64,000 nt of DNA, from assembly GCA_035610365.1 (NCBI GenBank), contig CM069436.1:38943117-39007116 (forward strand), written 5' to 3'. Below are positions 11,282-21,399 of this stretch, in pieces; position 1 is the stretch's first letter, and every line of letters begins with the position of its first letter. A program made the translations under genes and the position numbers. Under the pieces are notes generated by a model that saw only the letters and a list, made by a program, of their open reading frames with translations, had not been told where the DNA came from and did not search any database. This stretch comes from Aquatica leii. Taxonomy: Eukaryota; Arthropoda; Insecta; Coleoptera; Lampyridae.

Positions 11282-11453
11282 CTAAAAATCAAGAAGTTTT
11301 GTTTAATCCAAACTTATTTTAATTACTATTAAAGTGGACTTATTAAAATGCACCTTAGCACAAATATGTGTGCTAATTCAAACACAAATGTAATATCAAA
11401 ACTCAAATGTAATCTCACACAATTATAATAAAACACTACTTACACGACTCTTC

Positions 11454-11557
11454 CTGTATAACTGGCATCTTAGGTACTGTAACTGTAAATATATTTTTGC
11501 TTGAACTGTCTGTTAAAGTTAACTGTTGTGAAGGCATATCTGGATTAATTGCAAAAG
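11454..11557 (-). pseudogene. P-element-like transposase linker exon
   Basis: A 104-nt open exon between an AG acceptor (minus 'ggttctag') and the donor 'gtaagtagtg' (plus 11,444-11,453). It encodes 'FAINPDMPSQQLTLT' and 'NIFTVTVPKMPVIQEE', a Ser/Thr-rich linker without its own domain. Splicing into 10,995-11,281 keeps the frame. Its right border lies only about 40 bp from the PLE2 insertion site (TSD at 11,600-11,610), so PLE2 landed in the intron between this exon and the THAP exon. Confidence 0.6.
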
Positions 11558-11935
11558 CTAGAACCAAAATTTGTTTAATATTTTAAATCTCTGAATGCTA
11601 AAAATACTAATTCGTAATTAATTAATGTAGGTATAGTCTTCCAATAATCAAAAATTCAAAAATTGTATTTAATTATTAAATGCGTAACATGTTTAGGCTA
11701 ATAAAAAACTTTAAGCCATCTTCAGACTACAATTAAGAAATACAAAATGTATGAGATGTACACAAAATTGATTAAGATTTCTTACAAAACAGTAAAACAG
11801 TATAAAACAGTTAATAATTAAAATAAATTAAATTACGAACATGTCGACAAATATAAAACTTGAAATCAAACGAAGGTCAAGAAATCAAACGGAATGCGCA
11901 AGTATACATTAGATATAAAGTGACGTTGTATGGCA

Positions 11936-13890
11936 CTAAAACTTAATGAATTTAAAATTACAATTAAAATTTGTTTGATCGTTGAGTAATAAATCTTTTT
12001 GGTTAGAATAAATGTAAATGATTTCCAACATATCTAATAACTTTTCGGAATTATAGTTAGGATGGTTAATGTTAGTCCTGTGTAAATTGTGCTTGTGGTT
12101 TATGATGTGTTCACCAAAGGTTGACTTGATGGAGGTCGGATTTGCTAAATATCTCGATAGGTGGGATAAGTATCTCAAATGTCCTTTTAGCCTAATTTCA
12201 AATGCTCTTTTAGTTTTACCAATATGTGTTTTTCCACAACAAAATACTAACTCATGAATCTCACTCAGCTGCGACTTATCAACATTGTCTTTGAGCTTAC
12301 AAAAAGTATGTTTGAAAGAAATTGGGCTTGCGAAACCTATACACAATTCGTTATCGCTGTTTTTGTTAAATTTATTAATGAGGTTCTCGTAATGTGGAAT
12401 GAAAGGTATTGAAATATAGGTTTTATTCTGTTCATTAATTTTAGATAAAGAAGTGACTGAACTAATGTTATATTTTAAAGACATCTTATTATATAAATTG
12501 TAAATTAGTCTCACCGAAAAATTATTTTTTAAAGCTATAAAGAAAATAGTATCTAATTCTTTATTCTAATGCTTCTGGTTAAGAAGGGCGGTGAGTACTC
12601 GGTTGAAAAAGAATCTGAACGCTGTCATTTTATGTGACATAGAGTGTTTCTAATCAAATGGAATGACGTGGTTGGTGGTGGTAGGTTTCCTGTATATGTC
12701 ATATGTGAACTAATTGTTATTAATTGAAATGTACAAATCTAAAAACGGTAACGTGTTATTAACGGATTTTTCGAGAGTAAACTTGATGCGAGGATGTAGA
12801 TTATTAAGAAACATAAGAAAATGTTCAATGTCTGCGTCAGATCCTGTAAACACACAAAGATTATCGTCAACGTATCTATTCCAAAATATGATATGTTTTT
12901 TGACAAAAGATATTAACACTGATTTAACTTGTTTTCTAAATCGGTGAAAAAAATTTCTGCTAAAATCGGTGACAGAGAGAAACCCATGGGTAACCCTTCT
13001 GTTTAAGAATATAATTGACTATTAAACTAAAAAACCATATTGTTAAGGTAAAATTTTGTTAAAGATAAAATTTGTTCGGTTACGATATTTAATTGAATTT
13101 ATATTATTTAAAAGTTCTTTAGTAATTTTGACAGCAAAAGTAGTTTGTAAATTAATTTGTTTCTTAAAAAGGTGAGATAAAAACCGGGTTGTAGGACACA
13201 TGGGTGAATTCACATAGCTAACAATGGACCTAAAAGGAATATTGTTTTTATGTATTTTTGGTAAACAATGTAGTCTGGGTAAAATCGGATTACTGATCTT
13301 TAATTGGTAAGATGAGGTGTTAAAATTTTTTAAAGTATACTCTGAATCTGCTAAAATTTTATTACTGCTAACGATCATCTTGGGTAAAGCAAATTTAAGA
13401 TTTTTAGTAAAGTCACTTTCTTATGAAAGATGTAAAGTTTTGGAAATGTAGGTATCTTTATTTTGGATGACAACACAATTGCCTTTGCCGGCTTTAGAAA
13501 TAATTAAATTCTTTTTATTAAACTTCTGTCTTATAGATTTAATAGTGGATAATTCTGATATTTGTGAAAAAATACGATTACGTTTTCTTAAGGGAACAAC
13601 TGGGTTTCTGTTAAATTGACGTTCTAAAGGTATTTTATTAAAACAAACTTCTAATAAAGCTAAGAAATTGTACTGAATATTGTTGATGGGTAAATGTGGA
13701 GCAAATTTCAGACCTTTATCAAGTAAACTTTTTTCGTTCTCTGAGAAAAAGGTATTAGTTAAATTCAGGGTTCTTTGATGAAATTTAAAATGTTGGTGGT
13801 CAGGTTATCTCATAAGTTACATAGATTACTATATTTCCACAAACCTACATTTTATTCCAACAATTTTACGTTTACTTCATTTTCATATAA
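11936..13890 (-). pseudogene. PLE2 RT-GIY-YIG polyprotein, decayed
   Basis: In minus-strand order: an N-terminal part (13,890-13,745, several stops) leading to 'SLLDKGLKFAPHLP'; 'KKNLIISKAGKGNCVVIQNK' (about 13,480); the RT block 'LPRLHCLPKIHKNNIPFRSI' (13,230-13,300); 'GLPMGFSLSPILAEIF' (about 12,950-13,005); 'RYVDDNLCVF' with an intact Asp pair (12,840-12,875); 'TLPFLDLYIS'; and a GIY-YIG-type end (11,936-12,514) with 'HIGKTKRAFEIRLKGHLRYL'. The segment between the motif A region and the 'PMGFSLSP' block is too short, so about 50 residues appear deleted. Stops and frameshifts are frequent. Expected activities are target-primed reverse transcription plus endonuclease nicking; this copy cannot make a complete enzyme. 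Confidence 0.8.
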
Positions 13891-13940
13891 TCACATTTTC
13901 GACAATATACACACAATTCAAGATAGATCTGACCACCAAC

Positions 13941-14573
13941 TATTAGTAAAACTAAAAGAGCATTTGAAATTAGGCTAAAAGAACATTTGAGAAAATTAAT
14001 TATTCCACTCATCGAGATATTTAGCAAATCCGACCTCCATCAAGTCAACCTTTGCTGAACACATCATAATCCACAAACACAATTTACACAGGGCTAACAT
14101 TATCCATCCTAACTATAATTCCGAAAAGTTATTAGATATGTTGAAAATCATTTACATTTGTTCTAACCAAAAACATTTATTACTCAACGATCAAACAAAT
14201 TTTAATTGTAATTTTAAATTCATCAAGTTTTAGTGCCATACAACGTCACTTTATATTTATTGTATACTTGCGCATTCCGTTTGATTTCTTGACCTTCGTT
14301 TGATTTCAAGTTTTATATAGTTTACTATTTGTCCACATGTTCGTAATTTAATTTATTTTAATTGTTAACTGTTTTATACTGTTTTATGACTAAATTGTTA
14401 TTGGTAAGAAATCTCAATCAATTTTGTGTACATCTCATACATTTTGTATTTCTTAATTGTAGTCTGAAGATGGCGTAAAGTTTTTTATTAGCCAAAACAT
14501 GTTACGCATTTAAAAATTAAATACAATTTTTGAATTTTTGATTATTGGAAGACTATATTTACCCACATTAATT
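13941..14573 (+). repeat. PLE2 inverted 5'-truncated copy
   Basis: Reverse-complement counterpart of 11,611-12,240. It encodes only the end of the GIY-YIG domain (about 13,945-14,234, ending at the stop of 'IKF') and the 3' UTR. A deletion relative to the other arm removes part of the basic helix near 13,990. The UTR carries CTGAAGA (14,464-14,470) followed by a TGGC/GCCA stem and AAAC; the mirror copy in the left arm is at about 11,690-11,725 on the minus strand. Confidence 0.75.
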
Positions 14574-14612
14574 AAAAATACTAAGTTTTGTAGATATTAA
14601 TGTCACGACCAA

Positions 14613-14774
14613 TTATGCACCTGCTGCAGTTTCTTCAGTAGTTTGTCTCTGCAGCCGATTAAGATATGGAACAGAAACTGATGGAACAGCACCAGTCTTC
14701 AAAACATGCGTTTTTCTCCTATTTTTATCTTCTTCAATCACAGATCATGTCACTCGGTCTGTATCCTCAAATAA
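14613..14774 (-). pseudogene. P-element-like THAP exon, distal half
   Basis: C-terminal half of a THAP zinc-finger domain on the minus strand: 'EDTDRVT', a stop where a Cys might be expected, 'EEDKNRRKTHVLKTGAVPSV', then 'PYLNRLQRQTTEETAAGA'. The 'LKxGAVPSxx' string is the hallmark AVPS-type end of a THAP domain. The exon continues at 17,353-17,401; the two parts are separated only by the DNA transposon 14,775-17,348. Removing that element and one TSD copy puts 'WVCGL' directly in frame with 'FEDTDRV'. Confidence 0.75.
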
Positions 14775-17348
14775 GACTGGTCTGCATGAAAATCGGCCCT
14801 GATACCATTCTTGACGACTCTTATGTAAAATGACCTCCTGAATCCAAAAATGAGCTCCGTTTTTACCCATCACCCACCTATTTTGGGGGGACCCTATTTT
14901 TATTTTATTTTTTGCATTTTTTTTTAGAATTTTAAGTTATAGCCGTTAAACATCTCAAAGCAGGTAACAAAATTTATACCAAAGTATATGGCAAAAGTTT
15001 TGCTATAAAATGTATATAGAAACAACAATAAAATACAAATATATAAGAACAGTAAAAAAATATCAATAAACAGTTAGGAAGAATTACTGCACGACGCTGG
15101 CGATTTCAATACCACATGCAGGTTTGAACAGGAATTTTCGGCAGGCTTGAACTTGCATTACTCTTCTCATTATAGTATATTACATTGTTTGCTTAACTGC
15201 TTCGATCAGTACATCTATAGCTGTTGCAGAGCTAACTTGTCGACGTTTTAAACGTGCTGCATTTTGTGTTCATTTTTGTTCATTTGTGTAAAACAGTAGA
15301 ACTAATTTTACTCTAGATTTTTTCAAGTGACTAAGTGTGATTTGTGGTTAATGTCGGGCGTTGAATTACTGTTTAATTATGCCACGCAAGTGTAAAAATC
15401 ATCCCGATAGCTTCTGCTATGTCTGCGGGAAATTAGCTTTAAAAGCGCAACGAAAACCCTTTTCTCCGCTTGTTAAAACAGCTTATAAATTGTACTTTGA
15501 TTGTCAAGTTGGCGACCAGGACAAGACTTGGGATCCATCAGTTTGCTGTACGACTTGTTACAGTAGTTTGACCAAATGGCTCAAAGGTACGCGTAAATCA
15601 ATGCCATTTGCTGTGCCCATGGTTTGGCGTGAACCTCGCTGTCATCTTATAGATTGTTACTTTTGTATGACTTCCACCGTCGGGTTTTCGAGCAAAAGTA
15701 AGCATACAATTCAGTATCACAATATTCCGTCAGCTCTAAGACCTGTTCCTCATAACGATACTTTGCCAATCCCAGAGCCCCCAAACACTTATACTCTAGA
15801 GCCGGAAATTGATTTAAAAGACTGAGCCACAACCTGGGGTTTCGAATGATACGTTCAATAATGATGAAGAGTATTCCGCAGATTTAGTTTCTCGGCAACC
15901 TCACCTCCCCACTCAATCGGAATTAAAAGATCTTGTCAGGGATTTGCAGTTACCCAAGACTAAATCTCAGCTCCTAGGATTGCGACTTCAACAGTGGAAT
16001 CTCTTAGAAAAAGGAGTAAAAATATCTTCTTACAGGACCAGACAAGCAACCCTGAAATGTCTTTTCTCAGAAGATAAAGGTTTAGTGTTCTACTCTAATG
16101 CAAATTTATTGATGACAGAGCTACAGATGCCATGTGACCCAGACAAATGGAGACTGTTTATAGACTCATCAAAAACAAGCTTAAAAGTTGTCCTGTTGGC
16201 AAATGGGAATGATTTTCCATCAGTTCCAGTTGCATACTCTGTTGATATGAAGGAAACGTACGAAAACATCTTCAGAATCCTTGATAAAATTAGTTATCAT
16301 GATTATAAGTGGAAACTTTGCGCTGACTTAAAAGTTGTTGCTCTACTCACGGGCCTGCAATCAGGATTTACAAAATATTGCTGCTTCCTTTGTGAATGGG
16401 ATAGCCGAGCCCGAGATAAACATTACATCGTACGGGACTGGCCTCTCCGAGAAAATCTTATTTCTGATGAGAAAAATGTCGCCCACAATCCTTTGGTTCC
16501 GAAGGAAAATCTTTACTTACGATCTTTACACATCAAACTTGGATTGATCAAGCAGTTTGTGAAAGCAGTGGACAAGACAGGTGACGCATTTCAATTTTTG
16601 AAAACTAAATTTCCTCGTTTTAGCGAAGCTAAAACCAAAGAAGGCGTTTTTGTTGATCCCCAGATTAGACAACTCTTCCAAGAATCGACGTTTATTGAAC
16701 ACCTAAATCGAAAAGAAAAACGAGCTTGGCTTGCATTTCAAAACGTTTGTAAAAACTTCCTGGCTAACCACAAAAGTGAAGATTATGTCGCTCACGCCGA
16801 GGAACTGTTTTTAGCGTACATAGGATGTAACATGTCTCTTAAAGTTCACTTCCTTCACTCTTGACTTTTTCCCTGAAAATTTAGGAGCAGTCTCGGATGA
16901 ACACGGGGAACGGTTCCATCAAGACATCGCTAAGCTGGAGAAGAGATTTTCAGGGAAGTGGAATGCAAGCATGTTGGCGGGGTACTGCTGGTTTTTGAAA
17001 CGAGAGAGATGTACCTCAGGGTATAAAAGGAAAGCAAGCACCAAGTAACGATGAATATCTTGTTATTTATTACTGTTTATAGCTAAAATAGTTATTTTTC
17101 CCATTTAAATTAAATTCATGTCCATATATTTATTATTATAATAATTATTATAATTATTATTATTGTTTGATAAATAAATTATAATTAATTTATCGAAAAG
17201 TGGTAAAATTAGAGATTTGGGGCTCCCTCGAAAATGGTGGGTGATGGAAAAAACGGAAGACATATTTGGATTCAGAACGTCATTTTACATAAAAATCACC
17301 CGGAATAGTGTCAGGGCTCGATAAAAAATATTTTTTTGCAGACCAGTG
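14775..17348 (+). mobile_element. DNA transposon, long TIRs, 4-bp TSD, inserted in THAP exon
   Basis: A 2574-bp element with imperfect terminal inverted repeats of roughly 110-130 bp (14,775 to about 14,900 and about 17,215 to 17,348). They share 'ACTGGTCTGCA', 'atgtaaaatgac', 'ctgaatccaaa' and 'catcacccacc' with the reverse complement of the other end. The right terminus reads CACTGGTCTGCA inward; the left terminal C has become G. A 4-bp direct repeat ATAA flanks the element (14,771-14,774 and 17,349-17,352). The cut THAP reading frame is continuous if one ATAA copy and the element are removed, which fixes TSD and borders. The 4-bp TSD and CAC terminus recall Chapaev/CMC-type elements, but the encoded protein does not let me assign a superfamily. 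Confidence 0.8.
15379..17048 (+). pseudogene. Transposase-like protein of the 14.8-17.3 kb element
   Basis: This is the only gene in the element. Part 1 (15,379-15,825) begins 'MPRKCKNHPDSFCYVCGKLA' and is Cys-rich ('CCTTCYSSL', 'CHLIDCYFCMT'), suggesting zinc binding. Part 2 (about 15,848-16,858) includes 'PDKWRLFIDSSKTSLKVVLL', 'KLCADLKVVALLTGLQSG', 'CCFLCEWDSRARDKHYI' and 'LHIKLGLIKQFVKAVD'. Part 3 (to 17,048) includes 'VSDEHGERFHQDIAKLEKRF' and 'LAGYCWFLKRE'. I recall this protein as a multicopy, uncharacterised family in arthropods and cnidarians. The conserved D, E and H residues suggest an RNase H-fold transposase, but that is inference. Frame breaks occur near 15,820-15,845 and at 16,856-16,864; otherwise it is well preserved. 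The Met at 15,379 is chosen over 15,361 because the conserved protein starts there. Confidence 0.7.
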
Positions 17349-17352
17349 ATAA

Positions 17353-17401
17353 TCCACAGACCCAAAACCATTGTAATAAAGTTTGGCGGTCTTTCGGAAA
17401 A
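17353..17401 (-). pseudogene. P-element-like THAP exon, proximal half
   Basis: After a minus-strand acceptor ('atatttttag', plus 17,402-17,403) the exon reads 'FPKDRQTLLQWFWVCGL', the conserved FPKD...W core of a THAP domain. It is cut at its 3' end by the DNA transposon at 17,348 and resumes at 14,774. Confidence 0.7.
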
Positions 17402-17458
17402 CTAAAAATATATTACATACATGTAGTACTGTATGAGGCTATTCTATAAATAACTTAC

Positions 17459-17522
17459 CAATGCAGAGAAATATTTTGATTGGACCTTGTTTAAATCCAC
17501 AAAGAAAACACGATATCATCAT
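17459..17522 (-). pseudogene. P-element-like first exon (THAP N-terminus)
   Basis: The minus strand starts with two Met codons (17,517-17,522) and reads 'CFLCGFKQGPIKIFLC', containing the CxxC pair that begins a C2CH THAP zinc finger. It ends at a good donor (plus 'cttac', 17,454-17,458). The phase to the next exon is off by one base, consistent with a small indel in a dead copy. This is the 5' end of the relic that runs down to about 9.26 kb. Confidence 0.6.
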
Positions 17523-17579
17523 TTTAATAGTTTGTAAAATTTTGTGTATTACTAAAAAAATTGCATAGGCACACTAAAA

Positions 17580-17765
17580 AACGATATAATAAATACCACT
17601 AAAATATAAAGTACCTAATTTCTTACGAAACGACAACAAATTATAAACTATAAATCACAATTTAACAAGTAGCACACCAAACTATAAAGTACCTAATTTA
17701 TTACTAAACGAAAACAACGCTATAACAATAAGTATGCCAAACTATAAGAACAAAGTACTATTGCA
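17580..17765. repeat. Short degenerate tandem repeat
   Basis: The string 'aaagtacctaattt..ttac' followed by 'gaaaacaac'-like sequence and 'gccaaactata' recurs two to three times with a period of roughly 60-85 bp. AT-rich and non-coding. Confidence 0.45.
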
Positions 17766-19002
17766 AAACAAAACTAAATATGTTAGTTTAGGTTAGCTGA
17801 AAGAAGTTAATTTATTTTCAATATTTTCCTTTGCTGTTTTCACGCGTGCGCTTATCGAGTAGAATTGCTTGAAGAGTACTGACATATGTTTCTTTACCGT
17901 AATGTTTGCGGAAATTTTTTATCGTTGCGGGCAATATAGAATTCATACAAATATTCACTCCCTCTCACATACATAATATTTTTAAATTAATCTTAACACT
18001 AACACATGTTAATTAATTTATTGTGTTTGTTCTCGATTTTTTTCTCAAATTTGAATTAAATTTAGATTTTTTTAAATTTTATAATTTATGTTATAGTTTA
18101 TTGTAGATCTAAATACTATAAATTTATTAAAAAAGTATTTGAATAATTAATAGTTGTACTGGAGTTAAAAAGATATCAACTGACTGCTGAGTCTTGAAAA
18201 ATTTTTGTATAGACATTAACCGATTACAATTACATTCATACATACTTAAATTATAAATAACGTTGTTGGAATAAATAAATTTCCCATTGGCAGTTTTAAT
18301 TAGCATTCACTGATTTAATTTTGTTTATGGTATATATAACTGTATTTTAAAATAGTTGTTAAGTTTACAATATAAAACGAGTCGTTTTTCAAGTGATAGT
18401 CATTTATGAGACTTCTTTGCAATAAACCAATCCATATCGGTGCATAAAGCTGGTCACGATCTGTGCTCTATGATAATTTGAATACAATAGATGTCAGTAA
18501 TCATGTCACACAATATTAAGTAAATCTTGAATAGCACATGTTCATTGTTTGCATAAAATTTTATCCGTTGGGTTTTCTAATTATGTATGTATATACGTGT
18601 ACGTTAAACATTTGTTGAAGCGCCTTCTGGAACAAAAACATATTTGTAAAAATGTGAAATTGACCAATAACGAAGTTTTCTCGGCGAACCTATGTAATTT
18701 TGTCCAGAACGCCTGCGATAAATAAGACCAATATCCAAACTTCAATATGACACACTTTGAACATCTTTCAACTTTAGGTGACAGAGACATCAAGAATCAC
18801 ATCTGCTACCGTTGCGGTCCAGTCTTTGTTTTATCCTGTCTTTCTTTTATATTTTGTAATTCTTGTTTATCAATATTTACACATTTTGTTTTTGACAGTT
18901 ACTGCGGTAGTAATTAAAAGTTAAAACTTAACTCAAAAAATATATAAAATAAGTTCATCCTTTACGGTTCTAGTTTCTTGAAAAATCTAAGTTAAATTGT
19001 AC
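17766..19002. other. No gene seen
   Basis: AT-rich sequence. A minus open frame at 18,581-18,793 shows no family motif or splice context and is not called. Confidence 0.4.
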
Positions 19003-19221
19003 CTACTCATATAACAGCCGCCTACTCTGTGATTTTCGTGAAAAGTTTGTGCACATACGCGGAATTGAAGGAAAACTTTCGTCATTCCCAATGACACGAG
19101 TGGTCTTTATGGCTTCAACTGTATCGACAAAAGTGTTGGGGACTCGTTGCTCTTTTAGGATATAACCAAGCACTGGAGCTGATTGCGATCCAGCATTGTT
19201 TGAAGTGTAGAAAATAACCAC
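19003..19221 (-). CDS. Unrecognised open frame
   Basis: A 72-codon frame with mixed, non-low-complexity composition ('APVLGYILKEQRVPNTFVDT', 'TTRVIGNDESFPSIPRMC'). The surrounding DNA is far more AT-rich, so it may be a protein-coding remnant (host exon or transposon). I cannot assign it. The Met start is only the first in the open frame, not supported otherwise. Confidence 0.25.
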   Translation of the reverse strand: MVIFYTSNNAGSQSAPVLGYILKEQRVPNTFVDTVEAIKTTRVIGNDESFPSIPRMCTNFSRKSQSRRLLYE

Positions 19222-21168
19222 GTGCTAATAACATATAAAAACTAAAGTTGTCATTTTGAAAAAAAGAACAATATCGCTAACGGCGTTATTAGTTATTGTC
19301 TAAATTAGTACTGTGGTATTTGAATTTGTTTTATAAAATATTACTACGATTTATTGCAATGTTACCTATAAACATCAACGTTTTCTATAGTTGTGCTTTC
19401 TACCTCTAACAAAATCTCCCTCAAAGTTGTTTTTTGTCTATGTTTTTTTTTACCACAAAACAGCATTAAAGTTGTTATTTTATAGAGTTGCAGTTTTGTC
19501 TCCGTTTCACAAACTTGTATCTCTATGTAGGTTATTGTTAGAGTCGTTTGGCACGCACATTTGTAAAAGAGGGTTCGATTGCAGTACTAAAAAACGTTTT
19601 GAAACGTCTTATTTTATAAAGTGCGTTGATACAAATTTAAATCTGTTTGATAAAAACACGGCTTACGTTCATCGAACTGCATTGAATAATACAATTGCTT
19701 ATTTTTTAAGCTTACTGGTATTCCTGATTTTAATTTAACGACGCGAATCACTAAAATTGCACTTGTCGATTAAACCTTGATAAATCATATTAACAATTTA
19801 AAATATTACGAGAAGCTTCGACAGCACGTTAAAAATTACACCAAACATTTCAGAAGCATAAAATAAATTCGAACTTATAAATTATTTGTCTTTTGTAATG
19901 ATCAAAGATTTACAGCTCCTTTTATTAAAACATATCACATTTATCTGTCTTATGTGCAGATGGCGGGTTAAATATTGCATGTATTGTGATGTAAAGATGA
20001 GATCTCACACTCCCATCCCAGTGGCAGGACGACATTCCGGGGGCACGCTGAGATGTCCCATTCATAAGTGTCCATGCTCTGAAATACTGCTTTTCTTGAC
20101 AATCTTGAGTCTACGAAGTATGATGGAGGTTGGAGGTCAAGATTCATCTAGTGAGGCAGTTAACGTAAACGCCATTTTATTTAGGATAGATTTATTATTA
20201 ATTGTAGTAATTTTATAAATATATTCAAGTAAATTCTGATTTTTTTATTAGTGCCAGTCATTTGATAGTTAGTTTATGTTAAGTTTAATGTTTTTATGTG
20301 GGTATATGGCCTTTCTTAGTATATAGTAAATAAGCAATAACTTGTTCTTCAAGTGGAGCGTGTTGAAGAAACGTTTCTATTTATGGCGTGCGTTAATTCA
20401 ACAATAAAAAACTATAAAAGCCTGTATATCACCATTACAATTAACTGAAAAAGTAAACCATAAACATTTTACAGTCAATCATAATGATGGATGGCAGTCA
20501 AACTAGTAATTAATACAAGTTCAAGCTATCTGGATGCATTTAAATGGGAGTTTGTAATTAGCATTAGTTCATACCAACCTTTCTAGCTTCGCCATACCTG
20601 GTTATTATCTCGATTGATTTATAGACACTTCTACCGTTGTTACACCTGCTTAAAGTTGTTTTTCTCGATTGTTACTATGTTTACGTATGTTTACCACAGT
20701 GACAAAAACTACAAAATACTGAATACGATTACTTGAATACGACTTCTGGACAATTATTATTTGTTGAACGTTTAGTATTTCTATAAACATAACCACTTAT
20801 AACAAAAAATACAATTTTCAGAAAATAAATATTAATTTTTATTAAACAAAGACTAATTATAGATGTTTTAATTTTGTATATATTTTTAGAAATAATTATT
20901 GTTAATGTTAAAATTAAATTAAGATGTCGATGTGCTGCTACAATAAAAACGTCTTCATTGTTACTTTGTTTGATTTAGGAAAACAACTAGACTAAAAATA
21001 AAGTAGTAGAGAGTTCTCTTAAAACGAATGATTTGTTTCGTTTTAATTTTTATTTAATTGTAAATGAAACTGAAATTTAAAAATATTGGTTTTTTTAAAA
21101 ACGACTAGTTACTACTAAGTGCATACAAAAAAATTTGGATATAATACGGCAATCATATACATAAATAA
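19222..21168. other. No gene; GC-richer patch near 20.0-20.16 kb
   Basis: Nothing recognisable. A patch of about 170 bp (19,990-20,160) is clearly less AT-rich than its surroundings and is open on the plus strand (19,886-20,218), but the peptide matches no family I know. It may be part of an unidentified repeat. Confidence 0.35.
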
Positions 21169-21399
21169 ATTACGGAACGTTTAGAAAAAGTACTTGTACA
21201 AAGTACGCATTTAACACAGGTTTCAAAGAATACATTTCCGCCTGTAGCACCTTCAGCTGTATTTCCTGTTTCAACAATCTCTGACAGAAGTCGGCTATCA
21301 TGTGAAAATCTTATCTTCCTTGGTACTGATTTTTCATCGTTATTAAATCTTGATCAAATTTCTCGAGTCATTCATCGCTTACTGCATAAAGACTGGTAA
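21169..21399 (+). CDS. Candidate C-terminal exon, unrecognised
   Basis: An open frame without an internal Met runs 76 codons to TAA at 21,397-21,399. It reads like ordinary protein: 'ITERLEKVLVQSTHLTQV', 'STISDRSRLSCENLIFLGTD', 'NLDQISRVIHRLLHKDW'. Two AG dinucleotides (near 21,222 and 21,258) could be acceptors. The family is unknown. It could be the last exon of a host gene or of a transposon; nothing upstream in the window joins to it clearly. Confidence 0.3.
   Translation: MTERLEKVLVQSTHLTQVSKNTFPPVAPSAVFPVSTISDRSRLSCENLIFLGTDFSSLLNLDQISRVIHRLLHKDW

Larger units (their letters stand above)
11611..14573 (-). mobile_element. PLE2: older head-to-head Penelope-like element
   Basis: A second Penelope-like insertion with a main copy on the minus strand (about 13,930 down to 11,611) and a 5'-truncated inverted copy on the plus strand (13,941-14,573). 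The arms 11,611-12,240 and 13,941-14,573 are complementary but visibly diverged. A perfect 11-bp direct repeat 'aaaaatactaa' (11,600-11,610 and 14,574-14,584) is the TSD. At the head junction a 12-bp inverted repeat 'gttggtggtcag' (13,792-13,803 and 13,929-13,940) flanks the N-terminal coding region of the main copy. It sits in an intron of the P-like gene and belongs to a different PLE lineage from PLE1. Confidence 0.8.

Noticed and set aside
12069-12257. Plus-strand open frame inside PLE2
   Set aside because: It is the complement of the GIY-YIG coding region on the minus strand.
16335-16547. Second plus-strand frame within the 14.8-17.3 kb transposase
   Set aside because: Overlaps the well-conserved main frame and has no recognisable content.
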